NCBI GenBank assembly: GCA_001871925.1
Contig: MNWZ01000086.1
Coordinates: 1 to 47,756, forward strand
Length of the DNA stretch: 47,756 nt
Direction: 5' to 3'
Source of the DNA: Zetaproteobacteria bacterium CG1_02_53_45
GTDB lineage: Bacteria > Pseudomonadota > Zetaproteobacteria > Mariprofundales > Mariprofundaceae
Shown: positions 34,304 through 43,230 of the stretch, piece by piece
How the letters are laid out: each line of letters opens with the position of its first letter
Position numbering within the stretch: the first letter of the stretch is position 1
Notes under the pieces: generated by a model
What the model was told of the DNA's origin: nothing
The model's input: only the letters and a program-made list of their open reading frames with translations
Databases searched by the model: none
Made by a program: the position numbers and the translations under genes

Positions 34304-34447
34304 ATGGCAAACAGGTCACTGCTAACAGGGCGATCTGTTGCTATCAGCTCCCTCTGTCTTTTGCTTTCACCACTGTATGCAAAGGATCTCTCAAATAAAT
34401 CGATTCGCCACGACGCATGTTTTTGCGCCAGATGGAGAGCCGGGTGA
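34304..34447 (+). CDS. Possible small exported protein or remnant
   Basis: A 47-codon ORF with a good Shine-Dalgarno (AGGGAG, about seven bases before ATG) starts with a signal-peptide-like segment (MANRSLLTGRSVAISSLCLLLSPLYA) and then KDLSNKSIRHDACFCARWRAG before a TGA. The same frame stays open for 45 more codons to TAG 34583, reading FSAEALYSESFAGEMQAMFVEQEQPGK, and an overlapping frame reads APDGEPGDAGLFVGQGVAGFLQKLY, both protein-like. This suggests a gene broken by small insertions or deletions, or a sequencing error, rather than a 47-residue protein. I recognise no family. It occupies the otherwise empty rpiA to kinase interval. Confidence 0.35.
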   Translation: MANRSLLTGRSVAISSLCLLLSPLYAKDLSNKSIRHDACFCARWRAG

Positions 34448-34635
34448 TGCCGGCCTGTTTGTCGGTCAGGGGGTGGCAGGTTTTCTGCAGAAGCTCTATA
34501 CTCCGAAAGCTTTGCGGGGGAAATGCAGGCCATGTTTGTTGAACAGGAGCAGCCGGGAAAGACAGACTTTTCAAGTTTACTATAGCACTATAGTTTGCTC
34601 AGAAGTGTTAGTCGGTTGTTAAGGAGATTATTGCT

Positions 34636-36750
34636 ATGAGGGATACGGTAACAGGTTCAGGGATGCAGCATGTGATTTTGCAGATGAATCCGTTGCAGCT
34701 TTCCATACTGGTTGGTATTCCCTTTGTACTGGTTTTCGCGTCGATCAATTTCTCGCTCGGTCTGTATGCGTTGGGGCAGATCGAGATGTTGATGGTGGCG
34801 ACCCTTGCAGGCTTGTACTGGTGGTCGAAAAGAAAACATCCCCGCTTTTTACTCAAGAACCTGTTTGTGTTGCATCCTGCCATGCTGTTCTCCTTTCTTT
34901 TTCTGCAGGGTGGTTTCAGTGATATCGGTTTTATCTGGAGCTTCGGTTTCCCTTTTATTGCCTGCCTGAGTGCGGGCTCCCGTATCGGTATGGTGTGGAC
35001 GCTTGTATATGCAGTGCTGGTTGCTGCTCTGGGTTTCGGCATGCAGGAGATCAGCTGGCAGAAGGTGGTTTATATCGGGCTTGCCTATCTGGCCTTCAGC
35101 CTGATTGCTTTTTACACTGTGATTTCAAGAGAGAAGAGAGAGCAGGAAAAAGAGCTGCGTTTGCATGAAACGACTTCAAAGCTAAAGCATGAGGAACATG
35201 CACTGGTGAGCAGTAAAATCAGCCATCGTGAACTGCTCAATGCGCTGCCGTATGCGATAGCCGTGTTCAGTGGCGAGAGATGGATTTATTGCAACTGGAG
35301 TGCCGTACTGCTGCTGGGCGTCGACTCTGTCGAGCAGATGGTTGGCTCATCCCTGTTTGATTATATCGACCCGGAAGAGCATGGGCGCACAAGAGAATTT
35401 GTCAGGCATATGACTGAAACCGGCAGGCCGGGGACATTGTCGAATGTGAAAATTCTACGCAGGCAGGGAGAGCCGTTCACAGGGCTTCTTCAGGTTAGTC
35501 CGGTCGATCATGAAGGCCAGCCGGCATTTCTGGTGGCACTGGAGGATGCAACCGAGCGGGGAAACCAGGAGTTGGAGCACTACAACCTGCAGGCACAGTT
35601 GGAGCATGCTCAGCGGCTGGAGTCGCTCGGGATGCTGGCAGGCGGCATCGCACATGATTTCAATAACCTGCTGGCCGCCATTATGGGCAATGCGGAGTTA
35701 GCCAAAGTGAAAATGGGGCGGCAATCTCCTGCTGCAAATTATATCGAAAATATCATCGGCAGTTGCGATCACGCGGCTGAACTGTGCAAACAGATGCTCG
35801 CCTATGCAGGCAAGGGCAGTTATGAGCTGGAAGTTATCAATCTCAATGAACTGATCAAATCGATGGGCAAGCTGATCAGGGCATCGGTGAGCAGTAATAT
35901 CACCTTGAAAATGAAGCTTGATGGCAACTTGCCCGGCATCGAAGGGGATATGGCCCAGGTGCAGCAGCTGCTGTTGAATTTCATTGTCAATTCCGCCGAT
36001 GCCATTGGTAAAGCTCCGGGCGAAATCAAGGTCACCAGTGGTGCCAGGCTGTTGCAGCGTGAAATGCTCGATGGCCTGTATAATGGCGCGGAGTTGCCGG
36101 AACGGGAGTATGTTATTGTCGAAGTCAGGGATAATGGTTGCGGCATGGACCTGGCTCTGCAGGCCCGCATATTCGATCCGTTTTTTACCACCAAACAGAC
36201 CGGCAGCGGACTGGGGCTTTCTGCAGTACTGGGTATTGTACGCGGCCATCAGGGCGCGATTCAGCTGTTCAGTGCGCCGGGCAAAGGCACGGCCTTCCGT
36301 GTCTATTTCCCCTCCACCGATCAGTCCTTTAAAGAGACTATGGTAACGACCACGGAGGTGGAGGCCTGGCATGGTGAAGGCACGGTGTTGATTGTAGATG
36401 ATGATTCGCGTGTGCGCTCTGTCGCCAGCGCCTTTATTCAGAATCTCGAGTTTGACGTTATCACCGCCGATGACGGCAGGGAAGGGCTGGATCTGTTTAA
36501 GGAGCATCATCAGAAACTTGTAGCTGTGCTGCTTGATATGACGATGCCGGTGATGGGCGGTGTGGAAGCCATGCTCGGCATGCGTGAGTTTGATCGCAGT
36601 GTGCCCATCATACTGGTTTCCGGTTATTCGGAAGTCGAAGCAGGCACACTGGTCAGTGGTGACCGCCCCAATGCATTCCTGCAGAAACCGTTTAAAGCCA
36701 AAGCCCTTAAATCCATCCTGTATGAAGTGATGCAAGAACGCGCCGAATGA
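34636..36750 (+). CDS. Hybrid histidine kinase with receiver domain
   Basis: This 704-residue protein has five or six membrane helices in the first 165 residues, a short coiled-coil (REKREQEKELRLHETTSKLKHEEH), a PAS domain (LLNALPYAIAVFSGERWIYCNWSAVLLLG) near residues 195-310, a HisKA domain with the phosphoacceptor His in GGIAHDFNNLLAAIMGNAEL (near residue 340), a HATPase domain (N box NFIVNSADAI, G1 VRDNGCGMD, G2 GSGLGLSAVLGIV) and a C-terminal receiver (VLIVDDDSRVRSV, Asp in VLLDMTMPVMGG, Lys in FLQKPFKAK). It probably senses a membrane or intracellular signal and relays phosphate internally; the target is unknown. GGAG precedes ATG 34636. Confidence 0.9.
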   Translation: MRDTVTGSGMQHVILQMNPLQLSILVGIPFVLVFASINFSLGLYALGQIEMLMVATLAGLYWWSKRKHPRFLLKNLFVLHPAMLFSFLFLQGGFSDIGFIWSFGFPFIACLSAGSRIGMVWTLVYAVLVAALGFGMQEISWQKVVYIGLAYLAFSLIAFYTVISREKREQEKELRLHETTSKLKHEEHALVSSKISHRELLNALPYAIAVFSGERWIYCNWSAVLLLGVDSVEQMVGSSLFDYIDPEEHGRTREFVRHMTETGRPGTLSNVKILRRQGEPFTGLLQVSPVDHEGQPAFLVALEDATERGNQELEHYNLQAQLEHAQRLESLGMLAGGIAHDFNNLLAAIMGNAELAKVKMGRQSPAANYIENIIGSCDHAAELCKQMLAYAGKGSYELEVINLNELIKSMGKLIRASVSSNITLKMKLDGNLPGIEGDMAQVQQLLLNFIVNSADAIGKAPGEIKVTSGARLLQREMLDGLYNGAELPEREYVIVEVRDNGCGMDLALQARIFDPFFTTKQTGSGLGLSAVLGIVRGHQGAIQLFSAPGKGTAFRVYFPSTDQSFKETMVTTTEVEAWHGEGTVLIVDDDSRVRSVASAFIQNLEFDVITADDGREGLDLFKEHHQKLVAVLLDMTMPVMGGVEAMLGMREFDRSVPIILVSGYSEVEAGTLVSGDRPNAFLQKPFKAKALKSILYEVMQERAE

Positions 36751-36777
36751 AAGCACGATGTGCTTTCATTCGGCGCG
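36739..36777. repeat. 18-bp perfect inverted repeat spanning the kinase stop codon
   Basis: CGCGCCGAATGAAAGCAC (36739-36756) and its exact complement (36760-36777) are separated by GAT. The left arm contains the last codons and the TGA stop of the kinase gene. No T run follows, so it is either a non-canonical terminator or an mRNA 3' stabiliser. Confidence 0.75.
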
Positions 36778-37027
36778 ATAGTCTGAATAAAGCAAGGCAC
36801 GGGGTACTTTTAGTCGACGCGTTAGTCTCAACAGAACAAGACATGGCTATTTTTTGCAATTCACTGCCATATCGGTATAACTTCGACATTCAAATTTAAC
36901 GGGGAAAGACGTATAGTTTTTCCCATCTTCGGAACTTTCATGTCATGCGTGTGTAAGCTGTGCCCCCGTCTACTGTTTCATCTGGCGGTGGGCAGGCGCA
37001 TCAACTGAATAATAAAGGACTGTCTTT

Positions 37028-40000
37028 ATGAGTGAGAAAAACGATTACGATATTGATGACATCAAGGATCTGGATGGTATTTCGCATATCCAGCTGCGTC
37101 CCAATATGTATTCCGACACAGGCCCGGAACTTGGCTGCCACCATATTGCACAGGAAGTGCTCGATAACTGCGGTGATGAAGCGATCGGCGGTTTTTGCAC
37201 CCGCATCATTGTTGAGCTGGAATCAGACACGGTTGTCGCCATCACCGACAATGGCCGGGGCATTCCGGTCAAGGAAAATGCCAGCGGCATGTCCGGTGTT
37301 GAGCTTGTGCTGACCAAGGATAAAGCCGGCGGCAAATTCGACCATAACTCTTACAAGGTGTCCGGTGGCCTGCATGGGGTCGGTATCACCGTCACCAATG
37401 CACTCTCCTCATGGCTGGAAGCCACGGTCAAACGCGATGGCGGCGAATTCAGCATGCGTTTTGAGAACGGGCGCACTGTCGAAAAGCTGAAGAAGATCGC
37501 TGATGTAGGGCCGCGCACCCACGGCACCAGAATCCGGTTTTCCCCTAACCCGAAATATTACGATCGTGCCAAATTCCGCGTACAGCAACTGCGCCAGCAG
37601 GCGATGGACAAGGCGATCCTGATTCCCGGTCTGGAGGTGATCTTCAAAGCGCCCGGACTGGAAGATGAAACCTTCTGTTTCAGAAACGGTCTGGCCGAAT
37701 TCATGACATCATTGATGGATGAAACACCGATCTTTGAATTTACCGGGCAGCTCGGTGATATGGAGAAGGTCCACTGGTTCTTCGCCGCATTCCAGGAAAC
37801 CATGCCGGTCTATTCCAAATCCTATGTGAATACCATTTCCACCCCTCGCGGCGGCACCCATGAGAAAGGCTTTGAAAGCGGTTTGCTCAAGGCTGTACGT
37901 GAATATATCGAAATGCGCCCGGAGCTGAAAAAGACACTCGGCAAAAATACCAGGATTGCCGCCTCCGACCTGATGACCAACACCCAGCTGGGTCTCTCTG
38001 TCTATATTCAGGATGTCTCGTTTGAGGGGCAGACCAAGCAGAAACTCACTTCCGGTGAAGCCACCAAGTTTGTCGGCGGCGTGATTCATGATTCGGCCAC
38101 GCTCTGGCTCAACCGCGATGCCGAAGTCTCCGATGCCTGGGTCAAACTGATCATTGAACGGGCGACTTCCAGAACAGCTGCGGAAAACGGCAAGGCCAAG
38201 AAGGTGGATCGCAAAACCTTCACCGGTCGCACGCCGCTTCCCGGCAAGCTGCTGGATTGTCGCAGCAACGATATTGAAAACACCGAACTCTATCTGGTCG
38301 AGGGCGACTCGGCCGGTGGTTCCGCCAAGCAGGCCAATGACCGTGATCTGCAGGCGGTATTCCCGCTCAAGGGCAAAATCCTCAACTGTGAGGGTGTAAC
38401 ATCGGAGGATGCCGCCAATAGTGAAGCGGTTGCCGACCTCAACACAGCCATCGGCACCGGCATCGGCGAGCATTGCGATGTGGAAAAACGGCGCTACGGC
38501 AAAATCATTGTGATGACGGATGCCGATATCGACGGCTCGCATATCCAGACTCTGCTGTTTACCTACTTCTGGAGGCAGATGCGGCCGATGGTCGAGGCCG
38601 GGCGCATCTATATAGTTCAGCCACCGCTCTACGGTGTCACTATCGGTAAACAGAAACATTATGCCCAGGATGATGAAGAGCTCGACGGCCTGAAAGCCAT
38701 GGCTCTGGCCGAAGGCAAAAAGATTGAATACATCCGCTACAAAGGTCTTGGTGAAATGGATCCGCCGGAGCTGGCGGAGACCTGTATGGATGTTGAAAAC
38801 AGAATCCTTATTCAGGTCAAACCCGAAGTTGCCCGTCGTATGGATGCGCTGATGACCAAGCTGATGGGTGAAGATGCCGCCCAGCGCCGGGATCTGCTGA
38901 TGGGCAAGGAGATCGAAGACGCGGAGTTTGTCAGCGATCCCTGTGATGTGACCCAGGACGTTGAAGAGATCAAGTGCTTCAAACCCTACGATTCCGGTAA
39001 CAATACGATCGCGCCGTTTGAAACGGTATTCCGCGAGCTCTACCGCAGTTATGGCTTGAAGGTGGTTGGCGATCGCGCTATTCCCGATGTGCGTGATGGT
39101 TTGAAGCCGGTGCACCGCCGCATCCTTTACGCAATGGAAAAGCTCAAGTTGCGCTCGAATGAAAAAACCAAGAAAGCCGCTCGCGTAGTCGGTGATGTGA
39201 TCGGTAAATATCATCCGCATGGTGATTCGGCCGTGTACGGGGCCATGGTGCGTATGGCGCAGCCCTGGGTGATGCGCTATCCACTGGTACATGGGCAGGG
39301 TAACTGGGGTTCGATCGACGGCGATTCTGCCGCTGCCATGCGATACACAGAAGCCAGGATGACTCCTATCGCAGAAGCCATGCTCTCCAGCGACCTGAAA
39401 GACGGCATTACACCTTACCAGCCGAACTATGACGATCAGGATAAAGAGCCCATGGTGCTCCCCGCACCATTCCCGCTGGTGATGATGAACTCCTCCACCG
39501 GCAACCCTGCGGTGGGTTTTAAAACGGAAATTCCCTCGCATAACCTGACCGAACTGCTGGGTGCCTGCATTGCCATCGCCAGACGACGGGCAAAGAGCGG
39601 CGAAATGGAATCGGCAAAGGATTTTGCCATGGTGCGCAAGTATATCACCGCACCGGATTTTCCCGGCGGCGGTATTCTGGCCACCACGCATGAAGAGCTG
39701 GAAGCCATGTATGCCAGCGGTTACGGAAAAATGCTGCTGCGTTCCAAATGGCATGTGGAAGAGTTGCCAAGGGGCATGTGGCAGATTGTTGTGACAGAGA
39801 TTCCTTACGGCATCGAGAAGTCGCCGCTGCTGATCGAAATGGGCATGCGTATCTCGGATAAAACCATCGCCGAGTCGCGTCAGTTGCCGATGATTGACGA
39901 TCTGCGTGATGAGTCCAGTGCTGAAGGCATCCGCATTATCCTCTATCCGAAATCGAAAAACCTCGATCCGGAACAGATCATGCTTCACCTGTTCTCCGCA

Positions 40001-41284
40001 ACAAACCTGCAGGTCACTATCCAGTATGCCACCTACGCACTGGAGAAGTGGCATGAGACCGCCAATGGTGAGCGTTACCGCCTGCCCAGTCTGTTCCCGC
40101 TGGACAAGATGATTCGCTCTTTCCTGGATTACAGGGAGCAGCTGGTCATGAACCGCTCTCAGGTCCGGCTGGCTGAAATCATGGCCCGATTGCACATTCT
40201 TGAGGGTCTGCTGCTGGCTTACCCGAACATCCGTGAAATTGTCGAAATCATCCTCGATAATGATGAGCCGAAACCGATTATCATGGCGCGTTATTCACTG
40301 TCTGAAATCCAGACGGATGCGATTCTGGCTATCCGGCTTTCACAGCTGCGCAAACTCGAAGAGATGAAGCTGCAGGCCGAGCATGACAGGCTCAGCGCGG
40401 AAGCGGCCGAATTGCATCAGGTGATTGATGATGATGCGCATCGCTGGAATCACATTACGGCCGAGCTTAAGGATGCACTGAAGAAGTTTGGCGACGAGCG
40501 CAGGACCGTTGTTGATTTCAATGCGCCAAGGGCACGCACGATGAGCCGTGAACAGATCGTTGTGCGTGAGCCGATCACTGCCGTACTCTCCAAACAGGGC
40601 TGGCTGAAAGGCATGCGCGGATCGAATATTGATGTCTCCGCGGTCAAATTCAGGGAGGGGGACAGACTGCTGGATTCGGCAGTCGGGCACACCACCGACC
40701 AGCTGGTGCTTGTCGGCAGAACAGGTCGTGCATTTTCCATGCTGGCGGCGGATCTGGCCGGCGGACGCGGGGCAGGGGACCCGGTATCGAAAAACTTCGT
40801 ATTCAATATCAATGATGCGCCTACGCGCATGGTCATGGTCAAACCGGAATCGGAATACCTAGTTGCAACTACTGCCGGCCACGCATTCCGGGCTATGGGC
40901 AGCGATATGCTGACGGCGAACAAGAAGGGCAAAGCCTTCCTCAATTTCCCGGCAGGCTCAAAACTGCTCTGCATCAGCGAGTTCGGGGCGGAAGATGATG
41001 CCATCGCGTTCATTGATTCGGATGGCCGACTGGGCATTGTGAAAAAGGATGAATTCCCGCTGCTCGGCAAGGGTAAGGGGCTGACTGCGATCTCCCTGAA
41101 AAAGGGTTCCAAAGGCATGCGTGATGCCGCGCCAATTAATATGGCTGACGGTATCAGGGTCGGGACGGAAAAGCGCGCCACCACCATTACGCCCGAAGAG
41201 ATCAGTGAGTTTTATCTGACGGAAAGGGGTAAGGCGCCCAAAGGCCTGCCCATGGCGGCAGTGAATGGTATGATTGTCAGTTAA
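37028..41284 (+). CDS. parE-parC: DNA topoisomerase IV, fused ParE-ParC subunits
   Basis: One continuous 1418-residue frame joins both topoisomerase IV subunits. The ParE half (about residues 1-640) has the GHKL ATPase ([38 protein letters not shown]) and the TOPRIM domain ([20 protein letters not shown] near residue 423; [15 protein letters not shown] near 497). After a short linker ([21 protein letters not shown]) the ParC half (about 655-1418) has [35 protein letters not shown] and [18 protein letters not shown], with catalytic Tyr773. The C-terminal beta-pinwheel lacks a canonical GyrA box (QRRGGKG), favouring ParC over GyrA. Normally these are two genes. AAAGGA precedes ATG 37028. The order B-then-A matches eukaryotic topoisomerase II. 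Confidence 0.93.
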   Translation: MSEKNDYDIDDIKDLDGISHIQLRPNMYSDTGPELGCHHIAQEVLDNCGDEAIGGFCTRIIVELESDTVVAITDNGRGIPVKENASGMSGVELVLTKDKAGGKFDHNSYKVSGGLHGVGITVTNALSSWLEATVKRDGGEFSMRFENGRTVEKLKKIADVGPRTHGTRIRFSPNPKYYDRAKFRVQQLRQQAMDKAILIPGLEVIFKAPGLEDETFCFRNGLAEFMTSLMDETPIFEFTGQLGDMEKVHWFFAAFQETMPVYSKSYVNTISTPRGGTHEKGFESGLLKAVREYIEMRPELKKTLGKNTRIAASDLMTNTQLGLSVYIQDVSFEGQTKQKLTSGEATKFVGGVIHDSATLWLNRDAEVSDAWVKLIIERATSRTAAENGKAKKVDRKTFTGRTPLPGKLLDCRSNDIENTELYLVEGDSAGGSAKQANDRDLQAVFPLKGKILNCEGVTSEDAANSEAVADLNTAIGTGIGEHCDVEKRRYGKIIVMTDADIDGSHIQTLLFTYFWRQMRPMVEAGRIYIVQPPLYGVTIGKQKHYAQDDEELDGLKAMALAEGKKIEYIRYKGLGEMDPPELAETCMDVENRILIQVKPEVARRMDALMTKLMGEDAAQRRDLLMGKEIEDAEFVSDPCDVTQDVEEIKCFKPYDSGNNTIAPFETVFRELYRSYGLKVVGDRAIPDVRDGLKPVHRRILYAMEKLKLRSNEKTKKAARVVGDVIGKYHPHGDSAVYGAMVRMAQPWVMRYPLVHGQGNWGSIDGDSAAAMRYTEARMTPIAEAMLSSDLKDGITPYQPNYDDQDKEPMVLPAPFPLVMMNSSTGNPAVGFKTEIPSHNLTELLGACIAIARRRAKSGEMESAKDFAMVRKYITAPDFPGGGILATTHEELEAMYASGYGKMLLRSKWHVEELPRGMWQIVVTEIPYGIEKSPLLIEMGMRISDKTIAESRQLPMIDDLRDESSAEGIRIILYPKSKNLDPEQIMLHLFSATNLQVTIQYATYALEKWHETANGERYRLPSLFPLDKMIRSFLDYREQLVMNRSQVRLAEIMARLHILEGLLLAYPNIREIVEIILDNDEPKPIIMARYSLSEIQTDAILAIRLSQLRKLEEMKLQAEHDRLSAEAAELHQVIDDDAHRWNHITAELKDALKKFGDERRTVVDFNAPRARTMSREQIVVREPITAVLSKQGWLKGMRGSNIDVSAVKFREGDRLLDSAVGHTTDQLVLVGRTGRAFSMLAADLAGGRGAGDPVSKNFVFNINDAPTRMVMVKPESEYLVATTAGHAFRAMGSDMLTANKKGKAFLNFPAGSKLLCISEFGAEDDAIAFIDSDGRLGIVKKDEFPLLGKGKGLTAISLKKGSKGMRDAAPINMADGIRVGTEKRATTITPEEISEFYLTERGKAPKGLPMAAVNGMIVS

Positions 41285-41396
41285 ATGCGCTGTCGGAAGA
41301 GGTCTTGGATGCATGGGTTGCTTTTATGAAGGAGTTGAAAGCAACCAGCGGTATCCTCGGCCATCTGAAGTAATCGAACTCGATTCGAGTCATCAG

Positions 41397-41424
41397 AGCC
41401 CTCTGCGAAAGCAGGGGGCTTTTT
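41397..41424 (+). terminator. Intrinsic terminator after the topoisomerase gene
   Basis: AGCCCTCTGC and GCAGGGGGCT form a 10-bp stem with one G-T pair and a GAAA tetraloop, followed by TTTT. It lies 113 bp past the topoisomerase stop. An extra inverted repeat, GGTTGCTTT/AAAGCAACC, occurs at 41316-41346 between them. Confidence 0.85.
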
Positions 41425-41540
41425 CGTTGAGATCCCACAGGGGGGGCATTGCTTTGATGTCAATGATTGATAACAAAGATTGACATAAATAGTGGCATCT
41501 TCCAAAATATCTTCTCAAACACGTTCATATGGAGGCTGAT

Positions 41541-41789
41541 ATGAATTTCAGTTTAACCCCTAATCTGGAACAGTTCGTTAGAGATCGTGCTGCAACCGGC
41601 GATTACAACAATGCCAGTGAAGTGGTGCGTGAAGCGCTCAGGTTACTTAAACGATGCGAAGAGCAGCGTGCATTGAAACTGGAACGATTACGATCATCTG
41701 TCCGTGCCGGCGATGATGCTATTGCCAATGGTGACTTTGTGGATGTGAATAGCGACGAAGAGTTGGACGCTCTCTTTGCCGGCTTCTAA
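41541..41789 (+). CDS. parD: Antitoxin, ParD/CopG ribbon-helix-helix family
   Basis: This 82-residue protein starts MNFSLTPNLEQFVRDRAATGDYNNASEVVREALRLLKRCEEQRALKLERLR, the ribbon-helix-helix form of ParD-type antitoxins: one short strand and two helices with the conserved N-A-S-E-V-V-R-E-A-L. The C-terminus (VDVNSDEELDALFAGF) would wrap the toxin. ATG 41541 has GGAGG five bases upstream, which is preferable to the track's ATG 41529. The toxin frame begins inside its last codons. Antitoxins of this type usually bind and repress their own promoter, presumably between 41425 and 41540. Confidence 0.92.
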   Translation: MNFSLTPNLEQFVRDRAATGDYNNASEVVREALRLLKRCEEQRALKLERLRSSVRAGDDAIANGDFVDVNSDEELDALFAGF

Positions 41790-42084
41790 ACGATTGCGAA
41801 TCTCCGGTCCTGCCCGAACCGATCTTGCTGCAATCGGGAAGTACACTGAGCGAGAGTGGGGAGCCGATCAAAAGAGAAAATACCTTGATTGCATCAGGCA
41901 GTGCCTGAAATCGCTGGCTCAGAACCCGGCTTTGGGGATGCATCGGGATGATATTGATCAGGGGCTGAAATCCCATCCCGTTGAACGGCATATGATCTTC
42001 TACCGGGAATCAGTAAACGAAATAGTCATTGTCCGGATTCTTCATCAAAGTATGGATGTAGAAGTGAACGGTGCCAGGTCTTGA
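41776..42084 (+). CDS. parE: Toxin, ParE/RelE superfamily
   Basis: This 102-residue protein has the ParE/RelE fold: KRLRISGPARTDLAAIGKYTEREWGADQKRKYLDCIRQCLKSLAQNPALGMHRDDIDQGLKSHPVERHMIFYRESVNEIVIVRILHQSMD. The closing VIVRILHQSMD is typical. It starts at TTG 41776, overlapping the antitoxin by 14 bases, so translation is coupled. Studied ParE toxins poison DNA gyrase, but the target cannot be inferred from sequence and RelE-like members cleave mRNA. The gene symbol here refers to the toxin and not to the topoisomerase subunit. The pair lies about 490 bp after the fused topoisomerase IV gene. Confidence 0.92.
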   Translation: MPASKRLRISGPARTDLAAIGKYTEREWGADQKRKYLDCIRQCLKSLAQNPALGMHRDDIDQGLKSHPVERHMIFYRESVNEIVIVRILHQSMDVEVNGARS

Positions 42085-42195
42085 ATCTTGAATTTAGCAA
42101 TTCCAGACTAGCTGATTAGTTGAATGCCCCCGGTGGTGCGGGCTTCTTCCAGTGGATAAAGACTCAGCTGATTCTTCGATATAGTCTCGGGGCCT

Positions 42196-43230
42196 ATGCA
42201 AATCAGCGATTTTGATTTTGAATTACCTGAACATCTGATAGCCAAGAAGCCACTTGGGCAGCGCGATGCTTCGCGCCTGCTCTGTCTGTCCGAGTCAGAT
42301 GACTCTTTGGTGGACGGATTGATTCGGGATCTGGCTAACTATGTGAAACCCGGCGATGTCTGGGTGCTCAATGACACCAAAGTGATTCCGGCCCGTCTGG
42401 TCGGGCAGAAGCCAAGCGGTGGCAAGGTTGAAGTGCTGCTGCTCGAACCGTCAGATCAGCCCAATGTCTGGCTGGCCTGGGGTAAAGCCAACAAGCCGAT
42501 GAAACCGGGTACGCTGATTGAATTCGCGGACGGTTTTTCTGCTCGCGTATTAAAGCGCGACGGTAAAAATATCGAAGTGTTGTTGATGGCTGAAGATGTG
42601 GGCGCTGCGATTGAGGCCTATGGCCATATGCCGTTACCCCCTTATATCGACCGGCCCGATACCGAAGAGGACAAAGCGCGTTACCAGACCGTATTTGCCA
42701 AACATGCCGGAGCCGTGGCAGCTCCCACGGCAGGCTTGCATCTGACCCATGAACTGATGGCGGCGATGCAGCAGGCGGGAGCCAGCTTTGCCCATGTTAC
42801 CCTGCATGTCGGCCCGGGTACGTTCCAGCCGGTGCAGGTGGATGATGTGAATCAACATGTGATGCATGAAGAGGGGTACATCGTACCCAAAGAGACTGCT
42901 GATGCGGTGAATCAGGCCAAAGCCGAGGGGCGGCGTGTGGTGGCAGTCGGTACGACAAGCCTGCGCACGCTGGAAGCTGCCTCAGTGCAGGGGAAGTTGC
43001 AGGCCGGTTCAGGCCGGACTTCCATCTTTATTTATCCCGGTTACCATTTCAACATTGTGGACGCACTGTTAACCAACTTTCATCTGCCGAAATCCACCCT
43101 GATTATGCTGGTGGCGGCACTCGCCGGACGTGATCGGGTCATGGATGCCTATGCCTTTGCCAAAGGCCATGCCTATCGTTTTTACTCCTATGGAGATGCG
43201 ATGTTTGTGCCGCGTCTGAAACAGCTATGA
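42196..43230 (+). CDS. queA: S-adenosylmethionine:tRNA ribosyltransferase-isomerase
   Basis: This 344-residue QueA transfers and isomerises the ribosyl moiety of S-adenosylmethionine to make epoxyqueuosine in tRNA. Motifs include DFDFELPEHLIAKKP and RDASRLL at the start, VWVLNDTKVIPARL, GHMPLPPYIDRPDTEEDKARYQTVFA, GAVAAPTAGLHLTHEL and HVTLHVGPGTFQPVQVDD. All are standard. The Shine-Dalgarno before ATG 42196 is weak. The nadE start overlaps its stop by four bases (ATGA). The usual partner tgt is not in the window. Confidence 0.96.
   Translation: MQISDFDFELPEHLIAKKPLGQRDASRLLCLSESDDSLVDGLIRDLANYVKPGDVWVLNDTKVIPARLVGQKPSGGKVEVLLLEPSDQPNVWLAWGKANKPMKPGTLIEFADGFSARVLKRDGKNIEVLLMAEDVGAAIEAYGHMPLPPYIDRPDTEEDKARYQTVFAKHAGAVAAPTAGLHLTHELMAAMQQAGASFAHVTLHVGPGTFQPVQVDDVNQHVMHEEGYIVPKETADAVNQAKAEGRRVVAVGTTSLRTLEAASVQGKLQAGSGRTSIFIYPGYHFNIVDALLTNFHLPKSTLIMLVAALAGRDRVMDAYAFAKGHAYRFYSYGDAMFVPRLKQL

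Noticed and set aside
34445-34482. Selenocysteine TGA with SECIS hairpin
   Set aside because: A hairpin follows the TGA, but it is weak, no known selenoprotein motif surrounds it, and frame mixing suggests a pseudogene.
35698-36756. 352-residue minus-strand ORF opposite the kinase
   Set aside because: Shadow of the histidine kinase HATPase and receiver region; no supporting start or domain.
37709-40195. 828-residue minus-strand ORF
   Set aside because: It lies entirely antisense to the ParE-ParC fusion, whose motifs are unmistakable; the long frame is a codon-use shadow.
41274-41483. 69-residue ORF after the topoisomerase gene
   Set aside because: It overlaps the topoisomerase stop and runs through the terminator hairpin, with no ribosome site and no domain.
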